Origin: Streptomyces sp. CNH099
GTDB taxonomy: Bacteria; Actinomycetota; Actinomycetes; Streptomycetales; Streptomycetaceae
Reading direction: 5' to 3'
DNA length: 64,000 nucleotides
NCBI GenBank assembly: GCA_000514715.1
Contig: AZWL01000012.1
Location: 124,001 to 188,000, forward strand
Shown: piece after piece, positions 35,274 to 43,706 of the stretch
How the letters are laid out: every line of letters begins with the position of its first letter
Numbering within the stretch: position 1 is the first letter of the stretch
The notes under the pieces: generated by a model
Database searches by the model: none
What the model was told of the DNA's origin: nothing
What the model saw: only the letters and a program-made list of their open reading frames with translations
Position numbers and translations under genes: made by a program

Positions 35274-36281
35274 ATGGTCAAGATCACCGATGTGGCCCGG
35301 CACGCCGGAGTGTCGCCGAGCACCGTCTCGTACGCGCTCAGCGGCAAGCGCCCGATATCCGAGGACACCCGGCAGCGCATCGAGGCCAGCATCCGCGAGC
35401 TGGGCTACCGCCCGCACGCCGGCGCCCGGGCGCTGGCCAGCAGCCGGTCCAACGTGCTGGCGCTGGTGATCCCGTTCCGCACCGGGATCCACGTGCCGGT
35501 CGTCATGCAGTTCGCGGTGTCGGTGGTGACCACCGCCCGGCAGCACGACCACGACGTGCTGCTGCTCACCCAGGAGGAGGGCGAGGATGGGCTGCGGCGG
35601 GTGGCCGACACGGCGCTCGTCGACGCCCTCATCGTCATGGACGTGCAGCTGCGCGACGCCCGCCTGCCGCTGCTGCGCACCCTGGACCGGCCCTCGGTGC
35701 TCATCGGCTTCCCCGCCGAAGCGGCCGGGCTGACCTGCATCGACCTCGACTTCGCGGCGGCCGGCGGCGCGTGCGTGACGCACCTGGCGGAGCTGGGCCA
35801 CCGGTGCGTGGCCCTCGTCGGCTCGCCGCCGGCCGTCTACCTGCGCCAGACGGGCTTCGCGCAGCGCGTCACGCACGGCTTCACCGCGGCGGCCGACGAG
35901 CGCGGGCTGACGTCGACCGTGCACCCCTGCGAGGCCACCCCGGCGGCGGCGCAGGCGATGGCGGAGCGGCTGCTGCGCGAGCACCCGGAGCTGACCGGGG
36001 TCGTGGTGCACAACGAGCCGGTGGTGCAGCCGCTGATCGAGGCGTTCCGGCGGCTCGGGCTGCGGGTGCCGGAGGACCTGTCGGTGGTGGCGATCTGCCC
36101 GGACGAGCTGGCGGAGCAGGCGCCGACGCCGGTCTCGTCGGTCGCCGTGCCGTCCGCGGAGGTCGGCACACGGGCGGTGGAGCTGCTGATGCGCAAGCTG
36201 GACCGGCTGGACGTGCCCGAGGCGACGCTGCTGCCGCCGCGGCTCACCAGGCGGGCGACGACGGCACCCCGCGGCGGCTGA
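35274..36281 (+). CDS. LacI-family repressor of the sugar regulon
   Basis: The 335-residue protein begins with the LacI DNA-binding headpiece (MVKITDVARHAGVSPSTVSY, then ALSGKRPISEDTRQRIEASIRELGYRPHAGARAL) and continues with a periplasmic-binding-protein-like sensor domain (ALVIPFRTGIHVPVV to VAVPSAEVGTRAVELLMRKL). It probably binds the TCGAA-N6-TTCGA operators at 29716, 29739 and 36341 and lets go when a sugar from the imported oligosaccharide binds. The gene lies inside the operon it should control, 52 bases after GH31. I chose the ATG at 35274 by the family's usual start; TTG at 35271 and ATG at 35238 are in frame, and GAAGGGGGAG sits just before. Confidence 0.92.
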   Translation: MVKITDVARHAGVSPSTVSYALSGKRPISEDTRQRIEASIRELGYRPHAGARALASSRSNVLALVIPFRTGIHVPVVMQFAVSVVTTARQHDHDVLLLTQEEGEDGLRRVADTALVDALIVMDVQLRDARLPLLRTLDRPSVLIGFPAEAAGLTCIDLDFAAAGGACVTHLAELGHRCVALVGSPPAVYLRQTGFAQRVTHGFTAAADERGLTSTVHPCEATPAAAQAMAERLLREHPELTGVVVHNEPVVQPLIEAFRRLGLRVPEDLSVVAICPDELAEQAPTPVSSVAVPSAEVGTRAVELLMRKLDRLDVPEATLLPPRLTRRATTAPRGG

Positions 36282-36329
36282 GGGCCGCCCGGAGGGCCGG
36301 AAGAACGGAACGGAGCAACTCATCTCGTA

Positions 36330-36356
36330 GTCGAATCGCAGTCGAAGCGATTCGAC
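36330..36356 (+). promoter_or_regulatory. Third LacI-type operator, before the GH3 gene
   Basis: GTCGAAGCGATTCGAC (36341-36356) has the same arms as the two operators at 29716 and 29739, and a half-site GTCGAATCG precedes it at 36330-36338. It lies 22 bases before the GH3 start, so the secreted glycosidase genes have their own LacI control or a repressor roadblock inside the operon. Confidence 0.82.
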
Positions 36357-36378
36357 AAGATCATAAGGAGTCGCGCAC

Positions 36379-39285
36379 GTGAAACGAAGAACAGTTCTCG
36401 CCGCCCCCCTGGCCGTCCCCTTCGCCTCGGCCCTCGTCGGCGCGGCGGCTGGACCGGCCACCGCCGCGCCGGCCGCCGGCACCAGGGCCGCCACGGGCAA
36501 GGTCGTCCGCGACCTGCTGGCCAAGCTCACCCTGGACGAGAAGATATCCCTGCTCCACCAGTGGCAGCCGGCCATCCCCCGGCTGGGGATGAAGGCGTTC
36601 CGCACCGGCACCGAGGCGCTCCACGGCCTCGCCTGGCTCGGACCCGCCACGGTCTTCCCGCAGGCGATCGGCCTCGCCTCCACCTGGGACCCCGACCTGG
36701 TCCGCAAGGTCGGCGACGCCGTCGGCGACGAGGTGCGCGGCCTGCAGCACGAACGCCCGGACGGCTGGGGCCTGAACGTGTGGGCGCCGAACGTGAACCT
36801 GCTGCGCGACCCGCGCTGGGGGCGCAACGAGGAGGGCTACTCCGAGGACCCGTACCTGACCGGCGTGATCTCCACGGCGTACGCGGGCGGGATGTCCGGC
36901 GGCGACCCCGACAACCTCAAGACGGCGCCGCTCGTCAAGCACTACCTGGCCAACAACAACGAGGTGCGGCGCGACCAGACCTCCTCCGACCTGCGCCCGC
37001 GGGTGCTCAAGGAGTACGAGGAGCCGGCCTACCGGACGGCGATCTCCGCCGATGCCGCGACCGGCGTCATGACCGCGTACAACCTGGTCAACGGGCGCCC
37101 CTGCACGGTCACCGACCTCAACGACTCGGTCCGTACCTGGACCGACCGCAGCCTGCTCAACGTCACCGACGCCTGGGCGCCCAACAACCTCCCGGCGACC
37201 GGCTCCCAGAAGTACTTCGACACCCTCGCCGAGGCCGACGCCGCCATCCTCAAGGCCGGCGTCGACAGCTTCACCACCGACGACACCAACGGCAAGCCGA
37301 CCGCCGACGCCGTGAAGGAGGCGCTGGCGCAGGGCCTGCTCACCGAGGCGGACATCGACACCGCCGTACGGCACATCCTCGACATCCGGGCCCGCCTCGG
37401 CGACTTCGAGGCGGACGGCGGCCGGTACGGGCACATCGACAAGTCCGTCATCAACAGCCGCAAGCACCAGAAGCTCGCGCGCAAGACGGCCGCCGAGGCG
37501 ATCGTGCTGCTGAAGAACGACCGCGGCGCGCTGCCGCTCGACGCCGGGGCGCTGCGGAAAATCGCCGTCGTCGGCCCGCTGGCCGACACCCTCTACACCG
37601 ACTGGTACTCGGGCGAACTGCCCTACGCCATCACACCGCTGAAGGGCATCACCGACCGCCTCGGCGCCGGCGCCGAGGTGGCCACGAGCGAGGGCGTCGA
37701 CCGGATCGCGCTGAAGAACGCCGCCACCGGCCGTTACGTCACCGCCGGCACCGGCGACGCGGGCGCGGCGCTGGCGGAGGACGCCACGTCGGCCGGCGAG
37801 ACCGAGCAGTTCGACGTCTTCGGCTGGGGCGAGGGCATCGTCACGCTGCGGGCCGTCACCAACGGCAAGGTCGTCGGCCAGCGCGACGGCCAGTTCTACA
37901 ACGACCAGGACCAGCCCAACGGCTGGTTCGTCTCCCAGTTGTTCCGGCCGGAGGAGCAGGACGACGGCACGGTGGTGCTGCGCTACGCGGGCTACGAGGA
38001 CTGGTTCGGCGACGCCGTCTACCTCCGCGCGCGCGACGAGGACGGCGCGCTCGTCCTCGGCACCGCCGCCGAAGCCTCCCGCTACACCCTGGAGACGCTG
38101 CGCGACGGCGTCGACGAGGCCGTGGCGGCGGCGCGGGCCGCGGACACCGCGGTCGTCGTCGTCGGCTCGATGCCCTTCATCAACGCCCGCGAGACCGACG
38201 ACCGGGAGGAGATGGGCCTGGGCGAAACCCAGTCGGCACTGGTACGGGCGGTGCTGGCGGCCAACCCGAAGACCGTCGTCGTGGTGGAGAACAGCTACCC
38301 GACCACCCTGAACTGGGAACAGGAGCACGTCCCCGCCCTGGTGTGGACGACCCACGCCGGCCAGGAGACGGGCCGCGCGCTCGCCGACGTGCTGTTCGGC
38401 GACGTGAACCCGGCGGGCCGGCTCACCCAGACCTGGTACCGCTCGACGGACGACCTGCCGTCGATCCTGGAGTACGACAACATCAAGTACGAGCGCACGT
38501 ACCAGTACTTCACCGGCGACGTGCTCTACCCCTTCGGCCACGGCCTGTCGTACACCACGTTCCGCTACGGCCGCCCGCGGCTGCTCCGCGGCGCCGTGGC
38601 GGTGTCGGTCACCAACACCGGCCGGCGGGAGGGCGCGGAGGTCGTGCAGCTCTACACGCGGCAGCGCAGCTCGCGGGTGAAGCAGCCGCTGAAGAAGCTG
38701 CAGGCGTTCGAGAAGGTGTCGCTGAAGCCGGGCGAGACGCGGACGGTGACGCTGCCGCTGACGCACAGGTCGCTGGCCCACTGGGACGTGACCCGGGAGC
38801 GCTGGGTGGTGGAGCGCAGCACGTACGACGTGCTGGTCGGCGCCTCCTCCGGAGACATCCGGAGCCGGGCGAGGCTGGCCGTCAAGGGCGAGGTCGTGCC
38901 GCCGCGTAACCTCCGCCGCACGACGCGGGCGGAGAACTTCGACGACTACGCGGGCGTGCGGCTGGTCGACGAGTCGAAGCCGCGGGGTACGGCCGTGGGC
39001 GCGGAGTCCGCGGGCGCGTGGCTGCTGTTCGCGGACGCGGACCTGCGCCGCGGGGCACGCCGGCTGACCGCCCGGGTGGCGAAGGAGTCGCCGGGCGCGG
39101 GCACGGTGGAGGTCCGCCTGGGCGCCCCGGACGGCCGCCTGGCGGGCACCGTCAAGGTCGAGAGCACCGGTTCGCGGTACGCGTACACGGAGGTCACGGC
39201 GGCGCTGAAGGGCGCCTGGCGCCGGCAGGACGTGTACCTGGTCCTGTCCGAGGGCCTCCGCCTGGCCGAGTTCTCGCTGCGCTGA
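36379..39285 (+). CDS. Secreted GH3 beta-glucosidase/beta-xylosidase with inserted trefoil-like and C-terminal CBM6-like domains
   Basis: The 968-residue protein starts with a Tat-like signal (VKRRTVLAAPLAVPFASALV). The GH3 N-terminal barrel holds PNVNLLRDPRWGRNEEGYSEDP, KHYLANNNE and the nucleophile Asp264 in NVTDAWAPNN. The C-terminal GH3 domain has the segment QETGRALADVLFGDVNPAGRL and a fibronectin-like FnIII end. Between them, at about residues 445-570, is an inserted stretch (LKNAATGRYVTAG ... RARDEDGALVLG) that looks like a fascin/beta-trefoil sugar-binding domain. The last about 120 residues (ENFDDYAGVRLVDES to EFSL) resemble CBM6. It should remove beta-linked glucose or xylose outside the cell. 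The GTG start has AAGGAG eight bases upstream. beta-Glucosidase versus beta-xylosidase cannot be decided by eye. Confidence 0.9.
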   Translation: MKRRTVLAAPLAVPFASALVGAAAGPATAAPAAGTRAATGKVVRDLLAKLTLDEKISLLHQWQPAIPRLGMKAFRTGTEALHGLAWLGPATVFPQAIGLASTWDPDLVRKVGDAVGDEVRGLQHERPDGWGLNVWAPNVNLLRDPRWGRNEEGYSEDPYLTGVISTAYAGGMSGGDPDNLKTAPLVKHYLANNNEVRRDQTSSDLRPRVLKEYEEPAYRTAISADAATGVMTAYNLVNGRPCTVTDLNDSVRTWTDRSLLNVTDAWAPNNLPATGSQKYFDTLAEADAAILKAGVDSFTTDDTNGKPTADAVKEALAQGLLTEADIDTAVRHILDIRARLGDFEADGGRYGHIDKSVINSRKHQKLARKTAAEAIVLLKNDRGALPLDAGALRKIAVVGPLADTLYTDWYSGELPYAITPLKGITDRLGAGAEVATSEGVDRIALKNAATGRYVTAGTGDAGAALAEDATSAGETEQFDVFGWGEGIVTLRAVTNGKVVGQRDGQFYNDQDQPNGWFVSQLFRPEEQDDGTVVLRYAGYEDWFGDAVYLRARDEDGALVLGTAAEASRYTLETLRDGVDEAVAAARAADTAVVVVGSMPFINARETDDREEMGLGETQSALVRAVLAANPKTVVVVENSYPTTLNWEQEHVPALVWTTHAGQETGRALADVLFGDVNPAGRLTQTWYRSTDDLPSILEYDNIKYERTYQYFTGDVLYPFGHGLSYTTFRYGRPRLLRGAVAVSVTNTGRREGAEVVQLYTRQRSSRVKQPLKKLQAFEKVSLKPGETRTVTLPLTHRSLAHWDVTRERWVVERSTYDVLVGASSGDIRSRARLAVKGEVVPPRNLRRTTRAENFDDYAGVRLVDESKPRGTAVGAESAGAWLLFADADLRRGARRLTARVAKESPGAGTVEVRLGAPDGRLAGTVKVESTGSRYAYTEVTAALKGAWRRQDVYLVLSEGLRLAEFSLR

Positions 39286-39299
39286 CCCCGCCGCGGCCC

Positions 39300-39334
39300 C
39301 CGGGCCCGCGGGCACCTGACGCCCGCGGGCCCGG
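39300..39334 (+). terminator. Hairpin between GH3 and GH35 genes
   Basis: CCGGGCCCGCGGGC (39300-39313) and GCCCGCGGGCCCGG (39321-39334) form a perfect 14-base stem with a 7-base loop. No T-run follows (GCCAGTCC), so it may weaken rather than end transcription into the GH35 gene, or protect the GH3 message end. Confidence 0.55.
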
Positions 39335-39366
39335 GCCAGTCCGCCCTTCTCACGGAAGGAAGCGCC

Positions 39367-42348
39367 ATGCGTCCACACGTCATCCGCCGCCTGCTCGCGG
39401 CGTTACTCGCGCTCGCCGCGGCGGCCTGCCTCGGGCTGGCGTCCGGCGCCCCGTCGCCGGACGCCGCGCCGGCGCCCACCGCCCGCGCGGACACCGGCAC
39501 CGGACCCGGCGCCGGCACCGGCACCGGCACCGGGCACACCGTCTCCTACGACCGCTACTCGCTGCTCATCGACGGCGAGCGGACCCTTCTCCAGGGCGCC
39601 GAGTTCCACTACTTCCGGCTGCCGTCGCCGGACACCTGGCGGGATGTGCTGGAGAAGTACAAGGCCGCCGGGTTCAACACCGTGTCCCTGTACTTCCACT
39701 GGGGCTACCACTCCCCCAAGCGCGGCGTCTACGACTTCACCGGCGTCCGCGACGTCGACCGGCTGCTCGACGTCGTCGAGGACGTCGGGCTGTACGCCGT
39801 CGTCCGCCCCGGGCCGTACATCAACGCCGAGACCAGCGGCGGCGGGCTGCCCGCCTGGCTGAAGAACGTCGAGGGGCGGGCCCGGTCGTCGGACGCCGGG
39901 TACACCGCCGCGTACCGGGAGTGGCTGACCGAGATCAACCGGATCATCGTGCCGCACCAGCTCACCCGCGGCGGCCCGGTCGTCCTCTACAACGTCGAGA
40001 ACGAGTACGCGCAGAACACCGACGCGCAGTACATGCAGGACCTCCAGGACCTCGCGCACGCACAGGGCGTCGACGTGCCCATCACCCACAACCAGTGCTG
40101 CCAGGCGTCCTGGACGCCGACCTGGGCGGAGGGTCTGGGCGCCGTCGACATCCCCGGCCTGGACGACTACCCGCAGTCCTTCGAGTGCCAGAACGCAGAC
40201 ACAGGCACCGTCTGGGGCCCGTGGGGCGACGGCATCACCCGGCGGCTGAAGGACGACGCGCCGGTGTACGCCGCCGAGTACCAGGGCGGGGCGATCGACC
40301 TCAACGACGCCGGCTACGAGGCGTGCCGGCAGCTGACCGGCCCCGCCTACATGAAGTACTTCTACAAATCCAACCTGATCAAGAGCGGCGCCACCCTCTT
40401 CAGTTACTACATGGGCTTCGGCGGCACCAACTGGGGCTATCTGGCGCAGCCGAACGACGTCTACACCTCGTACGACTACGGGGCGATGATCACCGAGGAC
40501 CGGCAGCTGACGGAGAAGTACGACGAGTTCAAGCTCCAGTCGCACTTCCTGCGGGCGGCGTCCGGGCACCTGACCGAGACGGACGCGGCGGCGCCCTCGG
40601 AGGTTCCCGCCCCGGACAACCCGGCGCTGGAGACCGCGAGCCGCGTCAACCCCCGTACCGGCGCCCGCTTCACCCTGCTGCGCCACGCCGACCCGCCCGC
40701 GACCACCGACGACTCCGCCGTCCTCGACTACGGCGACGGGCGGAGGCTGCCGGTGCGCGTCGACGGCCGGGACGCCAAGGTGCTGCTCTCCGACTACCCC
40801 TTCGGCGGGCAGCGGCTGGCGCTCTCCAGCTCCGAGCTGATGACGCACACGCGGGCCGGCGGCCGGGACGTCGCGCTGCTGTACGGGCGCGAGGGCGAGG
40901 CCGGACGGACGGTGCTGGAGTACGGCTCGCGGCCGAAGGCCGAGGTCCTCGCCGGTGACGCGGACGTCTCGTACGCCGCCGGGCGGAACGGGGGCACCCC
41001 CGCCGATGGGGGCACCCCCACCGATGGGGGCACCCCCACCAGTGAGGGCGTAGCCGGTGGGGGAGAGGGCGTAGCCGGCGGGGGAGAGCTGACGCTCGAC
41101 TACGTGCACGAGGGCCTGACCCGGGTGCGGATCACCGGCGGCGGCCGGCCGCCGCTGCTGCTCCTGCTCGGCACCGACGCCACCGCGGCGGAGTTCTGGC
41201 AGAGTGCGGACGGCGTCCTGGTGCGCGGCACGGACCTGCTGCGGGACGCCCGCGTACGCGGCCGCACCGCGCGGCTGCGCGCGGACACCGGGGAGCCCGG
41301 CGGCGTGGAGGTGTTCACCGACGCCCGCCGGATGACGGTGAACGGCGCGCCGGTGCGCGCCCGGCGCACCGCGAGCGGCTCGCTGACCGCGTTCCTGCCG
41401 GGGCCGCGGTCCGTGCGGCTGCCGGAGCTGTCGGAGCCGGCGAGGTGGCGGCAGGCGGCCGGGGCGCCGGAGGTGGCCCCCCGCTTCGACGACTCCGGGT
41501 GGAAGGACGCGGACTCGACGCTGCACGCCGACGACCACGGCTTCCACCACGGCAGCCTGTGGTACCGCGGCCGGTTCACCGCCACCGGCGACGAGACCGA
41601 GCTGAAGCTGAACGCGATCACCGGCCGGCGCGGGATCTACCAGGTGTGGGCCGACGGCCGCTACCTCGGCTCGGCGCAGGGCGGCGTCCAGGCGGACTCC
41701 GACCCGCCGGTCAACGAGGACCCCGGCCCCGGCACGTTCACGCTGCCGGACACCACCCCGGGCGAGGAGGTGGTCGTCTCCGTGCTCGTGCAGAACATGG
41801 GCCACAACGACGACTGGATCGCCGACGACACCCGCTTCAAGCAGCCGCGCGGCCTCGTGCGGGCCGAGCTGCCCGGCTCGGGCGCGGACATCTCCTGGAG
41901 GATCCAGGGCGCCCGCGGCGGCGAGGACCTCGCCGACCGGAAGCGCGGTCCGCTCAACACCGGCGGTCTGTACGGCGAGCGGCACGGCTGGCACCTGCCG
42001 CGGCCGCCCGCGTCCGGCGACTGGCGCCGGGCCGGTCCGGACGTCGCGGCCGGCACCGTCTCCTGGTACCGGACGTCGTTCCGCCCGGGCCTGCCCCGGG
42101 GCCAGGACACCGCCCTCGCCCTGCGGTTCGCCGAGCCGCCCGCCGGGCACCGGCTGCTGATGTACCTCAACGGCTGGAACGTCGGCCAGTACGGCGCGGG
42201 GGTGGGCCCGCAGCGGGACTTCTCCCTCCCGGCGGGGCTGCTCCGCGCCGACGGGCGCAACACCCTGGCGCTCGCCGTGGTCGCCGAGGACGACTCGGTG
42301 GTGCGGCTGCCGTCGCTGGTGGTGAAGGGCAACCACCGCACGGGCTGA
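39367..42348 (+). CDS. Secreted GH35 beta-galactosidase, large multidomain form
   Basis: The 993-residue protein has an export signal (VIRRLLAALLALAAAACLGLASG; Sec, possibly a weak lipobox) and the GH35 barrel: FRLPSPDTWRDVLEKYKAAG, VVRPGPYINAET, the acid/base Glu213 in YNVENEYAQN and the nucleophile Glu304 in YAAEYQGG. Beta-sandwich domains follow, including the galactose-binding-type jelly rolls at the end (LWYRGRFTATGDETELKLN, LLMYLNGWNVGQYG). It should remove terminal beta-galactose, such as the galactose on xyloglucan side chains. A 32-residue in-frame repeat stretch (40990-41085) interrupts a linker. The ATG follows GGAAGGAAGC. Last gene of the locus, ended by a terminator hairpin at 42359. 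Confidence 0.93.
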   Translation: MRPHVIRRLLAALLALAAAACLGLASGAPSPDAAPAPTARADTGTGPGAGTGTGTGHTVSYDRYSLLIDGERTLLQGAEFHYFRLPSPDTWRDVLEKYKAAGFNTVSLYFHWGYHSPKRGVYDFTGVRDVDRLLDVVEDVGLYAVVRPGPYINAETSGGGLPAWLKNVEGRARSSDAGYTAAYREWLTEINRIIVPHQLTRGGPVVLYNVENEYAQNTDAQYMQDLQDLAHAQGVDVPITHNQCCQASWTPTWAEGLGAVDIPGLDDYPQSFECQNADTGTVWGPWGDGITRRLKDDAPVYAAEYQGGAIDLNDAGYEACRQLTGPAYMKYFYKSNLIKSGATLFSYYMGFGGTNWGYLAQPNDVYTSYDYGAMITEDRQLTEKYDEFKLQSHFLRAASGHLTETDAAAPSEVPAPDNPALETASRVNPRTGARFTLLRHADPPATTDDSAVLDYGDGRRLPVRVDGRDAKVLLSDYPFGGQRLALSSSELMTHTRAGGRDVALLYGREGEAGRTVLEYGSRPKAEVLAGDADVSYAAGRNGGTPADGGTPTDGGTPTSEGVAGGGEGVAGGGELTLDYVHEGLTRVRITGGGRPPLLLLLGTDATAAEFWQSADGVLVRGTDLLRDARVRGRTARLRADTGEPGGVEVFTDARRMTVNGAPVRARRTASGSLTAFLPGPRSVRLPELSEPARWRQAAGAPEVAPRFDDSGWKDADSTLHADDHGFHHGSLWYRGRFTATGDETELKLNAITGRRGIYQVWADGRYLGSAQGGVQADSDPPVNEDPGPGTFTLPDTTPGEEVVVSVLVQNMGHNDDWIADDTRFKQPRGLVRAELPGSGADISWRIQGARGGEDLADRKRGPLNTGGLYGERHGWHLPRPPASGDWRRAGPDVAAGTVSWYRTSFRPGLPRGQDTALALRFAEPPAGHRLLMYLNGWNVGQYGAGVGPQRDFSLPAGLLRADGRNTLALAVVAEDDSVVRLPSLVVKGNHRTG
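40990..41085 (+). repeat. In-frame tandem repeats inside the GH35 gene
   Basis: Three 18-base units of the form GGGGGCACCCCCRCCGAT run from 40990 to 41043 and encode GGTPxD-like repeats; two 21-base units GAGGGCGTAGCCGGYGGGGGA follow (41044-41085) and encode EGVAGGG. The GGGGGCACCCCC core is self-complementary and matches a GC-rich palindrome type that is usually intergenic in streptomycetes. Confidence 0.8.
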
Positions 42349-42358
42349 GCGCGGTGGT

Positions 42359-42396
42359 GTCCGCGGCGGGCGGGAGGACGGCCGCCCGCCGCGGAC
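42359..42396. terminator. Bidirectional terminator between the two sugar loci
   Basis: GTCCGCGGCGGGCGG (42359-42373) and CCGCCCGCCGCGGAC (42382-42396) form a perfect 15-base stem with an 8-base loop between convergent GH35 and binding-protein genes. Confidence 0.75.
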
Positions 42397-42443
42397 GATC
42401 TGCACGGGGCCGGTTCGGGAGGGGGCCGGCCCCGGGTCCGCCG

Positions 42444-43706
42444 TCAGCCGCCGGAGACGGCGATCGCCTGGAACTCGCGGAGCACCTTCGCCGGCGGCTC
42501 GTTCTCGCTGACGGCCCTGCCCAGGTCGTTGCCCATCACCCCGAGCAGCTCGGCCCAGACCGGCCGCGTGGTGGGGTCGAACCGGGCCCGGCCGGTCATC
42601 CCCACGTACCGGCCGACCCGCCGGTCGTCCTTCAGCACGTCGACCGCGGACCGCGTCGTCGGCAGCAGGCCCTCGGTCTTCAGGTACGGCACGTAGTTCT
42701 CGGGCCGGTAGAAGAAGCTGAGGAAGTCGCGGACCAGCTCGCGGTTCCCGGACTTCCGGAACGCCATCAGATAGTCCTGGATGCCGTGCGCGACGGGCTC
42801 GGCGCCGTGGCTGACCGGGTGCACGGCGAGCCCGTAGTCGACGTCGCCCTCCTCGATCAGGTCCAGGAACGCCCGCGCGCCGAAGGCGCCGTAGACCATC
42901 GCCGCCCTGCCCTGCGCGAAGAGCGGCCAGGTGCCGTCGGGGCGGTTGGTCTGGCCGGGGTTGGGCTGGGTGTAGCCGCGGCGGGCGAGGTCCTGCAGGA
43001 AGCCGAGGGTCTCGACGTTGCGCTCGCTGTCGATGGCCCACCTGCCGTCCGCGGTCCAGCCTCCGCCGGCGGCGCGGGCCCAGGTGCCGAACTCGTAGTG
43101 CCCGGACTCGATGCCGAGGGCCAGCCCGTACGGGACGAGGCCGCCGGGCAGCGCCTTGATCGCCTCGACGGCGTCGAGGAACTGGTCCCGGGTGCGCGGC
43201 GCCCCGTCGAAGCCGGCGTCGCGCAGGATCGTCCTGTTGTAGTACATGCCGTTGACGGTGGCGAGGAACGGCAGCGCGTACTGCCGGCCGCGGAAGGAGG
43301 CGTTGGCGGCGAAGGCCGGCAGGAAGTCGGCGCGGACCTCGGGGGTGAGGACGTCCTCGGCGGGGTGCAGCAGGTCGGCGTCGGCGTAGTCGGCGAAGAG
43401 GTTGAGGTTGGCGATGTCGGGCAGCTGGCCGGTCTGCACCATCGTGTTGATCTGGGTCTGCAGGTTGCCCCAGTCGATGATCTGCAGCTTGACCTCTTTG
43501 CCGGGGTGCCTGTCCTCGAACTTCGCGACGAGCCTGCGCCAGTACGGCTGCGTGCCCTCGGTGTACTGGGCGATGACGACCTTGATGGAGTCCGGGTCGC
43601 CGGCCGCGACGGGCCGGCCGCAGGCCGCCAGCGCGGCGACCGCCGACGCGGACGCGAGCGAGGCGCCGGCGCGCAGGACGGCCCTTCTGGGCACGGGGTG
43701 GCTCAT
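42444..43706 (-). CDS. Sugar ABC transporter substrate-binding lipoprotein (second sugar locus)
   Basis: The 420-residue protein has a signal with both a twin-arginine (VPRRAVLRAGASLASA) and a lipobox (LAAC), so it is probably a Tat-exported lipoprotein. The family 1 binding-protein layout is present: IKVVIAQYTEGTQPYWRRLV, LPDIANLNLFADYADADLL, YALPFLATVNGMYYNRTIL, and QDYLMAFRKSGNRELVRDFL. It delivers an oligosaccharide to the fused permease encoded just upstream (starts overlap as ATGA at 43706-43703). It is the last gene of the ROK-permease-binding protein order, the reverse of the usual binding protein-first order. Ligand unknown; the divergent hexosaminidase suggests an amino sugar. Confidence 0.9.
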   Translation of the reverse strand: MSHPVPRRAVLRAGASLASASAVAALAACGRPVAAGDPDSIKVVIAQYTEGTQPYWRRLVAKFEDRHPGKEVKLQIIDWGNLQTQINTMVQTGQLPDIANLNLFADYADADLLHPAEDVLTPEVRADFLPAFAANASFRGRQYALPFLATVNGMYYNRTILRDAGFDGAPRTRDQFLDAVEAIKALPGGLVPYGLALGIESGHYEFGTWARAAGGGWTADGRWAIDSERNVETLGFLQDLARRGYTQPNPGQTNRPDGTWPLFAQGRAAMVYGAFGARAFLDLIEEGDVDYGLAVHPVSHGAEPVAHGIQDYLMAFRKSGNRELVRDFLSFFYRPENYVPYLKTEGLLPTTRSAVDVLKDDRRVGRYVGMTGRARFDPTTRPVWAELLGVMGNDLGRAVSENEPPAKVLREFQAIAVSGG

